Positions 54,396-64,000 of a DNA stretch of 64,000 nt are shown piece by piece. The stretch is taken from assembly GCF_900636385.1 (NCBI RefSeq), contig NZ_LR134269.1, forward strand, positions 744,001 to 808,000, written 5' to 3'. The notes beneath the pieces were generated by a model. The model did not search any database. It was not told where the DNA came from and saw nothing but the letters and a program-made list of their open reading frames with translations. The DNA is from Staphylococcus warneri. Lineage in GTDB: Bacteria > Bacillota > Bacilli > Staphylococcales > Staphylococcaceae. Every line of letters starts with the position of its first letter. Position 1 is the first letter of the stretch. Position numbers and translations under genes: made by a program.

Positions 54396-55880
54396 TTATA
54401 AAATAGGAGATAAGAGTTGTGATATACCTTCTTTAAATTTGATCCATAAACTACGTGATGCATATTTTTCCTTAGTTAATTGATCTGATACTTTCATATC
54501 TTCTATGAAGGCTTGTTTTAAAGAACGAGCAATACCTTCATCATATATAAAGGCATTAACCTCAAAATTTAGTGTAAAACTTCTATGGTCCATATTGGCA
54601 GTACCAACACTTGCGACTTCATCGTCAATAATTAATGTTTTGGAATGTAAAAATCCATTATTGTATTGATATACATTGACACCTGCTTCTAAAAGAGAAG
54701 CGACATTTTTTAATGTTGCCCAATAAACAAATGGATGATCAGGCATATTTGGAGTCATAATATTGACTTCTACACCACCAAGTGCAGCAATTTTGATAGA
54801 ATCTAAAAATGCTTGATCAGGAATGAAATATGGTGATTGGATATAAATCGACTTTTTAGCAGAAGAAATCATCTTTAAATAGCCATATTTAATTTGCTCC
54901 CATTCTTCATCCGGACCACTAGAAGCTATTTGTATTCCAATAGTGCCACCTGAGTCGACATCTGGGAAATAGCGTTCTTCGTAAGTTATATTGTCACGAG
55001 TAGATTGAGAATTCCAATCTAGGATAAATCTTAATTGAAGGGCGTTCACTGCATCTCCTTCAACACGTAAGTGCGTATCACGCCAATATCCAAACTTTTT
55101 AGATTTACCTAAATATTCGTCACCAACATTAAATCCACCCACGTATCCTATTTTACCGTCTATCACAACAATTTTACGGTGGTTTCGATTATTCATTCGT
55201 AAATTAATAAGGGGTAGTTTTGATGGGAAAAAGGCTTCAGCGTGACCACCTTTTTTACGAAATGCTTTCAAATCCTTTTTCCTTAAGTCCCTTGAACCCA
55301 TGTCATCATATAACATTTTAACTTCAATACCAGCTTCAGCTTTATCTTCTAAAGCCTTCAAAATGGTCTTGCCAAGTTCATCACTGTGAAAGATATAATA
55401 TTGAATATGTATATAATCTTTAGCATTTTTTATATCTTCTAATAAATCATCAAATTTTTGATGACCGTCAGTATATATCATTAAATCATTATCTGTTGTT
55501 AAAAACGCTGCATTATTATATAACAACATTTGGACCATTTCTTTAAATTTAACAATTTGATGATTCCCTTTTGAAAAGTTTTTATCTTTTAAGGCTTCAA
55601 GTTGTTCATCAACAATCATTTCAAGGCCTACTTTATCGTCTTTATCCAATGTGAAAATATGATCTCTTTGAATCTGACGGCCAAAAAGTAGATATAATAT
55701 AAAACCTAATAAAGGTAAAAATACAAGGACTAATAACCATGCCCATATTGAATTAGCACTGCGTCTTTCCATAAAAATAATAGTAAAGGCGAAAGCTAAG
55801 TTCAAAATAAAAGCACCAATCAAAATAATATTGATAATTAGATTGGAATGAGCGAAAGTCATTGTGAATATTTCGACCAT
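54396..55880 (-). CDS. cls2: Cardiolipin synthase
   Basis: 494-residue phospholipase D-superfamily membrane enzyme condensing two phosphatidylglycerols to cardiolipin. Two N-terminal transmembrane helices (about 10-32 and 40-60) are followed by two HxKxxxxD motifs: [16 protein letters not shown] (near 230) and [20 protein letters not shown] (near 410). Start is the ATG behind AGGAGGTATTTT, giving the usual 494 residues; the 17-codon longer frame is not supported. Named by synteny with S. aureus cls2. Confidence 0.92.
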   Translation of the reverse strand: MVEIFTMTFAHSNLIINIILIGAFILNLAFAFTIIFMERRSANSIWAWLLVLVFLPLLGFILYLLFGRQIQRDHIFTLDKDDKVGLEMIVDEQLEALKDKNFSKGNHQIVKFKEMVQMLLYNNAAFLTTDNDLMIYTDGHQKFDDLLEDIKNAKDYIHIQYYIFHSDELGKTILKALEDKAEAGIEVKMLYDDMGSRDLRKKDLKAFRKKGGHAEAFFPSKLPLINLRMNNRNHRKIVVIDGKIGYVGGFNVGDEYLGKSKKFGYWRDTHLRVEGDAVNALQLRFILDWNSQSTRDNITYEERYFPDVDSGGTIGIQIASSGPDEEWEQIKYGYLKMISSAKKSIYIQSPYFIPDQAFLDSIKIAALGGVEVNIMTPNMPDHPFVYWATLKNVASLLEAGVNVYQYNNGFLHSKTLIIDDEVASVGTANMDHRSFTLNFEVNAFIYDEGIARSLKQAFIEDMKVSDQLTKEKYASRSLWIKFKEGISQLLSPIL

Positions 55881-56068
55881 AAAATACCTCCTTATTATAT
55901 TATTTGTATTAAAATTTAATTGATTTAACAAAAGTTTTTAACTACATAATTGTACCATGAAGTCATATTTTTATCATTATACTGATTGTATTAATAAGTC
56001 TTTCTATCATTGACTAAATGGTGTTAGAGAAGTAGGATAATAAGGAAATCAATAAAGAGGTGACTCAA

Positions 56069-56425
56069 GTGACAGAACAAGATCATGCACATCACTCTGA
56101 ACAAATTAAAGTCAATTTAAAATCGAGATTAAACCGAATTGAAGGTCAAGTTAGAGCTATTAATCGAATGATAGAAGAGGATGTTTATTGCGATGATGTG
56201 TTAACTCAAATTAGAGCTACACGTTCTGCATTAAATAGTGTAGCTACTAAATTATTAGAACAACATATGAAAAGTTGTATAGCAGATAAAGTAAATCAAG
56301 GTCATCAAGAAGAAGCAATGGAGGAACTACTCGTTACGTTTCAAAAATTAATGAAAGATGGAGGGATATCAAGTGCAACAAAAAATTGTATATACTGCTG
56401 GAATAGAAACACAAGAACAATCTGA
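56069..56425 (+). CDS. csoR: Copper-sensing repressor CsoR with C-terminal extension
   Basis: 118-residue DUF156 repressor controlling copper genes. The Cu(I) ligands Cys41, His66 and Cys70 are present at exactly these numbers when the GTG behind AGAGGTGACTCAA is used as start, which decides the start. The core ends near residue 97 (FQKLMKD), where I recall the S. aureus protein stopping. Here the frame continues 21 codons (including CIYC) through the ribosome binding site and 5' end of csoZ. The extension overlaps csoZ by 53 bases and may follow a lost stop codon. Confidence 0.88.
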   Translation: MTEQDHAHHSEQIKVNLKSRLNRIEGQVRAINRMIEEDVYCDDVLTQIRATRSALNSVATKLLEQHMKSCIADKVNQGHQEEAMEELLVTFQKLMKDGGISSATKNCIYCWNRNTRTI

Positions 56426-56579
56426 AGCTATAAAAAATCTTTTAACTGAAATGATAGGTGTATATCAAGTTGATATTGATATCAATTCTGGAAACATAAC
56501 AATTGAATTTGAGACACCTGCGAATTTAAATAGTATTGAAAAAGAAATTTATGATGCTGGATATAAAGTGCTCTATTGA
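56373..56579 (+). CDS. csoZ: HMA-like protein without CXXC (CsoZ)
   Basis: 68-residue ferredoxin-like heavy-metal-associated fold: beta strand VYTAGIE, helix EQSEAIKNLLTEMIGV, strands YQVDIDINSGNITIEFE, helix NSIEKEIYDAGYKV. The Cu-binding MxCxxC loop of CopZ is replaced by AGIETQEQ and the protein has no cysteine at all. GTG start after GGAGGGATATCAA; a longer in-frame ATG lies upstream. Overlaps csoR. Copper chaperone activity of the standard type is therefore doubtful; it may be structural or regulatory. Confidence 0.8.
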   Translation: MQQKIVYTAGIETQEQSEAIKNLLTEMIGVYQVDIDINSGNITIEFETPANLNSIEKEIYDAGYKVLY

Positions 56580-56717
56580 TCATATGCAAATTCAGTTTAA
56601 TGAACATATTTTTAAGTTATAAAAAGTAAAGATTATATTAAATTTTAAAAATCATGTAGTAAAGTAGGCTGAATTGGGGTATGATTATTATGAAGTCAAC
56701 CAAACGAGGTGTTGTTA

Positions 56718-56855
56718 GTGAAGAATTCAGAGAAAATTCAAAATGTGGTCAATTTATTATCATCATTAGGTGTAAATATTAAAAAAACTAAATCTCGTTT
56801 AGACATTATTAATACGTTACCTACAACAAATCAAATCAGTCACGAATGTAAATAA
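56718..56855 (+). CDS. Small hypothetical protein (45 aa)
   Basis: GTG start behind CGAGGTG (six bases spacing): V/M-K-N-S-E-K-I-Q-N-V-V-N-L-L-S-S-L-G, then basic KKTKSRLDIINTLP and a Cys near the end (HECK). The frame has helix-forming amphipathic character and lies between csoZ and a strong plus-strand terminator, which supports transcription. I do not recognise a family. A shorter alternative frame (31 codons from an ATG at 56690) overlaps it. Confidence 0.5.
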   Translation: MKNSEKIQNVVNLLSSLGVNIKKTKSRLDIINTLPTTNQISHECK

Positions 56856-56907
56856 GTGAACTTGATTTAGGATTTTGGTTAGTAAGTACACTTAAATTCT
56901 GAATATG

Positions 56908-56936
56908 AGTCGTCGATTTTAATCGGCGACTTTTTT
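56908..56936 (+). terminator. Terminator downstream of the small ORF
   Basis: 10-bp stem AGTCGTCGAT / ATCGGCGACT with one G-U, then T6. Confidence 0.85.
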
Positions 56937-56946
56937 AGTAAAGCAA

Positions 56947-56981
56947 TAGAGTCAGCCCACGAAGGGGTTGACTCTATTTTT
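56947..56981. terminator. rodA terminator
   Basis: 11-bp stem AGAGTCAGCCC / GGGTTGACTCT around ACGAAG, with T-rich runs on both sides; adjacent to the rodA stop. Confidence 0.8.
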
Positions 56982-56994
56982 ATATGATATCAAA

Positions 56995-58185
56995 TTAGTC
57001 TTTTAAAGTTTCGTACTTTTTAGGTTCATGATAATAAATAGATAAAATGACACCAATTCCAGTCATCAAACTCCATAATGAGCTACCACCATAACTAATA
57101 AATGGTAAAGGAATACCAGTAATTGGTAACAATTGAACAGTCATTCCGATATTTTGCAGAACATGGAAAACAATAAGTGATACATATCCTATAATAAAAA
57201 CTTTGTTATATTGGTCATTAATCCGACTTGCTAATCTAATTAAATGAAAGACTAGAATTAAAAATAACAAAATGAGAATAACTGATCCTATGAACCCCAT
57301 TTCTTCGCCAATAACAGAGAAAATGAAATCGGTATGGTTTTCAGGTATATAAACCTCACCATGATTATAACCTTTACCAAATAGTTGACCTGAACCGATG
57401 GCCTTTAATGATTCAGTTAAGTGATAACCATCTCCACTACTATATGAATAAGGATCCAACCATGAATTGATTCGGCCCATTTGATACATCTTTATACCTA
57501 ATAAGTTTTCTATTAAAGATGGCTTGAAAAGAATAGTAAGTATAATTGACGAACCAATTACGATTGCTGCAATAAAAATTGGAGCAAGTAATCTCCATGT
57601 AATTCCACTCACTAGCATAATTCCAGCAATGATTGCACAAATAACTAATGTTGTTCCTAAATCATTTTGTAATAAAATTAACGCCATTGGAATAATAGAA
57701 ACGCCTATGATTTTGAAAAATAATGTCAAATCAGATTGAAATGACTTGTTAAATGTAAATTGATTATGTCGCGCTACTACTTTAGACAAAGCTAATATAA
57801 GTATAATTTTCATGAATTCAGAAGGTTGGATACTAATTGGTCCAAAGCTATACCAACTTTTGGCACCATTAATAACTGGTGTGATAGGTGTTTCTGGCAA
57901 TATTAAAAGTCCTAATAATAATATGCAAAAAATTCCATAAAGCAAATATGTATAATTTCTTATTTTTTTAGGTGAAATAAACATAATTATTATGGCCATT
58001 ATTGCGCCTAGTATATAGTACAATATTTGTCTAATTCCAAAGTTAGCGCTATATTGTCCACCACCCATGGCAGAACTAATTAATGTAACACTTAATATAG
58101 CTAACAATGTAATGATTGCTACTAAAATCCAGTCTACTTTAAGTAGCCAATGTTTGTTAGGCTGTTGACGGGATGAATATTTCAT
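56995..58185 (-). CDS. rodA: FtsW/RodA/SpoVE-family peptidoglycan polymerase (RodA)
   Basis: 396-residue SEDS glycosyltransferase with about ten transmembrane helices, polymerising lipid II. Motifs: GAKSWYSFGPISIQPSEFMK near 110, LLQNDLGTTLV, the KAIGSGQLFGKGYNHGE loop, PENHTDFIFSVIGEE, and the C-terminal LPITGIPLPFISYGGSS. I call it RodA rather than FtsW from synteny with S. aureus rodA beside ddl. RBS AAAGGAGTAAATT. Divergent from ddl. Confidence 0.88.
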   Translation of the reverse strand: MKYSSRQQPNKHWLLKVDWILVAIITLLAILSVTLISSAMGGGQYSANFGIRQILYYILGAIMAIIIMFISPKKIRNYTYLLYGIFCILLLGLLILPETPITPVINGAKSWYSFGPISIQPSEFMKIILILALSKVVARHNQFTFNKSFQSDLTLFFKIIGVSIIPMALILLQNDLGTTLVICAIIAGIMLVSGITWRLLAPIFIAAIVIGSSIILTILFKPSLIENLLGIKMYQMGRINSWLDPYSYSSGDGYHLTESLKAIGSGQLFGKGYNHGEVYIPENHTDFIFSVIGEEMGFIGSVILILLFLILVFHLIRLASRINDQYNKVFIIGYVSLIVFHVLQNIGMTVQLLPITGIPLPFISYGGSSLWSLMTGIGVILSIYYHEPKKYETLKD

Positions 58186-59613
<1,428 letters not shown>

Positions 59614-59628
59614 ACGGAGTTGCTTGAA

Positions 59629-60990
59629 ATGATTAACGTAACATTAAAACAAATTAAAGCATGGATTGATTGTGAAATAGACGAACAATATCTTAATCGA
59701 TCAATACAAGGTGTCACTATTGATTCCAGAGCGATAAAAAAAGATATGTTATTTATACCTTTTAAAGGTGAAAACGTCGATGGTCATCGTTTCGTTGAAC
59801 AAGCACTCAAAGATGGTGCAGGTGCATCATTTTATCAAAAGGATGTATCACTGTCCGAGAATATTGAAGGACCTATCATTTGGGTAGATGATACGTTACA
59901 AGCATTGCAAGATTTAGCTAAAGCGTATTTAAAATATGTTAATCCTAAGGTCATTGCTGTTACAGGTTCTAATGGTAAAACAACAACCAAAGATATGATT
60001 GAAAGTGTACTCAACACAGAGTTTAAAGTGAAAAAGACACAAGGTAACTATAATAATGAAATTGGTATGCCTTTAACTATACTAGATTTAGATAAAGATA
60101 CTGATATTTCTATTTTAGAAATGGGAATGTCAGGTTTCCATGAAATTGAATTATTATCTACGATTGCTGAACCAGACATTGCTGTAATTACTAATATTGG
60201 TGAATCGCATATGCAAGATTTAGGTTCTCGTGAAGGCATTGCTCAAGCCAAGTCAGAAATTACAATTGGCTTAAAACCAAATGGTACATTTATCTATGAT
60301 GGTGATGAGCCATTATTAAAACCACATGTCGAACAAATTCAACAAGCTAATTGTATTAGCATTGGTTTAGAACAAGGTAATTCATTAGTTTGTAGTGTAA
60401 ATGAAGAGATTGATACAGAAGGTATTGCATTTACAATTAATCATCAGCAACAATATGAATTACCTATATTAGGTATTCATAATATGAAAAATGCTGCTAT
60501 AGCCATTGCAATAGGACAAGAATTAGGACTATCATATGAAACAATTCAACACAATATTAAACGTGTTAAATTAACAGGAATGAGAATGGAACGTCATGAA
60601 ACTGAGCAACAAGTTACTGTAATTAATGATGCCTATAATGCAAGTCCGACAAGCATGAAAGCTGCCATAGATACCCTAAGCAACATGAATGGACGTAAGA
60701 TTATTGTACTTGGTGATGTTCTTGAATTAGGTGACAATAGTCAAAGTATGCATGAAGAAGTCGGATCTTATTTGCAGAATAAACAAATCGATCAATTAAT
60801 AACATTTGGTAGTGAAGCAACATTTATTTACAATACAGGTAAGCAATATGTTGATGAAGCACATCATTTTAATGATAAAGATAAGCTTATATCTCATATT
60901 ACACAGATCGTTCAACCAGAGGATAAAGTATTAATCAAAGGTTCAAGAGGTATGAAATTAGAAGAAGTAGTCGATGCATTAATCAAATAA
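59629..60990 (+). CDS. murF: UDP-MurNAc-tripeptide--D-Ala-D-Ala ligase
   Basis: 453-residue Mur ligase completing UDP-MurNAc-pentapeptide. N-terminal UDP-binding domain ([25 protein letters not shown]), P-loop [12 protein letters not shown] (near 110), central-domain [13 protein letters not shown], and C-terminal [19 protein letters not shown] behind CGGAGTTGCTTGAA; a TTG three codons earlier would also be possible. Operon with ddl. Confidence 0.95.
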   Translation: MINVTLKQIKAWIDCEIDEQYLNRSIQGVTIDSRAIKKDMLFIPFKGENVDGHRFVEQALKDGAGASFYQKDVSLSENIEGPIIWVDDTLQALQDLAKAYLKYVNPKVIAVTGSNGKTTTKDMIESVLNTEFKVKKTQGNYNNEIGMPLTILDLDKDTDISILEMGMSGFHEIELLSTIAEPDIAVITNIGESHMQDLGSREGIAQAKSEITIGLKPNGTFIYDGDEPLLKPHVEQIQQANCISIGLEQGNSLVCSVNEEIDTEGIAFTINHQQQYELPILGIHNMKNAAIAIAIGQELGLSYETIQHNIKRVKLTGMRMERHETEQQVTVINDAYNASPTSMKAAIDTLSNMNGRKIIVLGDVLELGDNSQSMHEEVGSYLQNKQIDQLITFGSEATFIYNTGKQYVDEAHHFNDKDKLISHITQIVQPEDKVLIKGSRGMKLEEVVDALIK

Positions 60991-61004
60991 TGCTTATGCC
61001 ATTG

Positions 61005-61066
61005 TAGTAAGACTCATGTTAATTTCTCATATATTTGGGAATAACATAGTAGTCTTACTATTTTTA
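61005..61066 (+). terminator. murF terminator (branched)
   Basis: Outer stem TAGTAAGACT / AGTCTTACTA with an inner ATGTTA / TAACAT pairing, then TTTTTATTT. The remaining 220 bases up to cshA are AT-rich, with no further supported element. Confidence 0.78.
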
Positions 61067-61266
61067 TTTAAAAAATTAAATATATTTATGAAACGCTTCC
61101 AATTTATATAAAACACCAGTTTAAAAGGAAAAATTTCATAATTATAGGACATGATTCATCACGATATACCAACTGCTTTATTGCTATAATAAATGTTAGG
61201 TGGTACTATTAAGAAGTTGATAAAACATAAATGAACATATATGCAAAAAAGTATATTGAGAAATAA

Positions 61267-62817
<1,551 letters not shown>

Positions 62818-62856
62818 TTAATTTATCAATACTCAATATATATTTGTATTAAAGAT

Positions 62857-62898
62857 AGAGCATGCATTTAGATCAGTCTAAATGTATGCTTTTTTATT
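62857..62898 (+). terminator. cshA terminator
   Basis: 14-bp stem AGCATGCATTTAGA / TCTAAATGTATGCT (one G-U), TCAG loop, then T6. Confidence 0.88.
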
Positions 62899-63016
62899 TT
62901 GTCTATAAAACGCGCAAAAGTAATATTGATTCAAAGTGCGTTAATAAGTAATGAGGAGCATTTAGAAGGGAAATTGTCTATGATATAATGTGACTAAAAT
63001 GAAAAGGAGCTTATTA

Positions 63017-63490
63017 ATGGATAATACATTTCATAAAAGTCCAAAAAATGCTTTGATTTACTATTTTATAACCTCGGGACTTAACTTGATTTTTGAAATT
63101 ATTATTTTTACTATTCTATTTTATTTATGGAATCAATTTAATTGGTGGCACTTTATCATATACATATATATCCTTTTATGGGGGATAAGTTTAATTAGGT
63201 TCTTTTATGTTCCTTTAATCAATTATTACTTTTTACACTATCGAATTCATAACAATATTTTAGAGGTAAAGTCTACTTTTTTCTTCAAACATCAAGAAAT
63301 CACTAAAGTAGAAAGGCTTCAATTTTTACAAATTAGTACCAATCCGCTAGCTAAAATGTTTAAACTTAATGAAATTTCATTTGTTTCTGCTGGCCATTTT
63401 ATTGAACTACCATTTGTATCGGAAACGGAAGCGGAATATATAGAAGAACAAATTTTTAGTCAATTGAGGGGAGCTGAATATGATGTTTAG
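63017..63490 (+). CDS. PH-domain membrane protein, YdbS-like
   Basis: 157 residues: two N-terminal transmembrane helices (about 15-40 and 45-68) and a bacterial PH-like (bPH_2/DUF304) domain with VERLQFLQISTNPLAKMF and VSAGHFIELPFV. ATG behind GAAAAGGAGC; the upstream GTG/ATG options lack a site. Partner of the next gene; the pair is conserved in Firmicutes, role unknown (B. subtilis YdbS/YdbT have been linked to bacteriocin resistance). Confidence 0.85.
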   Translation: MDNTFHKSPKNALIYYFITSGLNLIFEIIIFTILFYLWNQFNWWHFIIYIYILLWGISLIRFFYVPLINYYFLHYRIHNNILEVKSTFFFKHQEITKVERLQFLQISTNPLAKMFKLNEISFVSAGHFIELPFVSETEAEYIEEQIFSQLRGAEYDV

Positions 63491-64000
63491 CCTGCAAAAA
63501 TTACATCCTATTTCTTATATTTCAGGCTTAATTGAAGCTTTTAAACAAAATATTATTGTTATTATTGTCTTTTTAGTTTTTAACTTTAAAGACTTTGATT
63601 TCACAAATATTCGTGAATATATTGTACCTGCAGTGTTGTCATTATTTTTCTTAATATCATTTATTGGACAAATATTGAAAGTTTATCAAACAAGATATTG
63701 GATCGAAAATAACCACTTTATATTAACGACGGGCATATTTAACAAAGAACGTAAAGAGTTAGATATTAGTCGTATTCAATCTGTAGATACATCACAAAGT
63801 ATGATTAATCAAATCGTAGGTGGTGTTCAATTACAAATTAAAACACCAAGTGACGGGATAGAGTTATCAACTATATCCAAATCACAAAGTATTGAATTAG
63901 AACAAACAATCAAAGATATCCAGGTGACATTAGCAGATTCCCAAACTGAAATAGATAACAATAGTTTTAATAATACTGATGAATATAATGAATTACATAA
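63480..64000 (+). CDS. PH-domain membrane protein, YdbT-like (partial)
   Basis: Begins inside the end of the previous gene (11-base overlap) at ATG-ATG behind GAGGGGAG, and runs off the window after 173 codons. Two N-terminal transmembrane helices (about 22-40 and 50-70) and the first bPH_2 domain: RYWIENNHFILTTGIFNKER, ISRIQSVDTSQSMINQIVGG, LQIKTPSDG. The full family protein has two or three such repeats, so most of the gene lies outside. Confidence 0.85.
   Translation, partial: MMFSLQKLHPISYISGLIEAFKQNIIVIIVFLVFNFKDFDFTNIREYIVPAVLSLFFLISFIGQILKVYQTRYWIENNHFILTTGIFNKERKELDISRIQSVDTSQSMINQIVGGVQLQIKTPSDGIELSTISKSQSIELEQTIKDIQVTLADSQTEIDNNSFNNTDEYNELH

Noticed and set aside
61084..61097. cre site upstream of cshA
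   Set aside because: TGAAACGCTTCCA is one base too short between the TG and CG elements to match the consensus.

Overview
The window is a stretch of a low-GC Gram-positive chromosome that I assign to Staphylococcus. Nearly every protein is recognisably staphylococcal, and the gene order follows the S. aureus segment from czrAB through luxS, rpoE-pyrG, fba-murZ, rho, prfA, glyA-upp, the atp operon, murA-fabZ, sceD, the thi operon and ddl-murF-cshA. It is probably not S. aureus: phosphopentomutase (deoB) lies inside the deo cluster, an IS1272-type remnant is present, and the intergenic repeats look like those of coagulase-negative species. I cannot name the species from sequence alone. There are no tRNA or rRNA genes, prophage, CRISPR array or replication origin.

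Layout. 1-5.8 kb: a truncated membrane-protein gene, a metallophosphoesterase, the zinc efflux pair czrA/czrB with a perfect 14-2-14 operator, an NAD(P)-binding protein and manA. 5.9-8.5 kb: an EVE-domain protein whose C-terminus looks like a dead McrB-type AAA+ domain, a DCC thiol oxidoreductase, and a Dps gene with two PerR-like boxes. 8.7-13.1 kb: nucleoside catabolism (deoD divergent from deoC-pdp-deoB-doxX). 13.2-18.3 kb: a dispersed repeat, luxS, a translationally coupled M20 amidohydrolase/ATP-grasp ligase pair, a DUF2750 protein and coaW. 18.5-25.6 kb: tandem GNAT protein, rpoE (with an apparent 1-nt frameshift), pyrG with a CTP-sensing type leader, fba, murZ and an HxlR regulator. 25.9-37.4 kb: aldehyde dehydrogenase, rho, rpmE2, tdk-prfA-prmC, ywlC-ptpB, ywlG-glyA, upp and mnaA. 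37.5-44.4 kb: the complete atpIBEFHAGDC operon. 44.5-49.4 kb: DUF1146, murA, fabZ, a second repeat copy in inverted orientation, an IS1272-like transposase remnant, ywpF, a short SSB and sceD. 49.5-52.6 kb: a TPP riboswitch and tenA-thiD-thiM-thiE. 52.7-64 kb: yidC, an HD hydrolase, cls2, csoR-csoZ, a small ORF, rodA, ddl-murF, cshA and the paired PH-domain membrane proteins YdbS/YdbT (the last one truncated by the window end).

Themes. Most of the window is core metabolism and envelope building: nucleoside salvage, CTP synthesis, two UDP-GlcNAc enolpyruvyl transferases, UDP-ManNAc supply for teichoic acid linkage, D-Ala-D-Ala ligase, MurF, RodA, a SceD-type lytic enzyme, cardiolipin synthase and YidC. 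The least explained parts are the EVE/degenerate-AAA+ gene at 5.9 kb and the M20/ATP-grasp pair at 14.2-16.6 kb, whose composition resembles a dipeptide-type ligase with a side-product hydrolase. The CsoR-CsoZ overlap, where the CXXC motif is missing from the HMA protein, also deserves a look, as do the rpoE frameshift and several strong unassigned hairpins.
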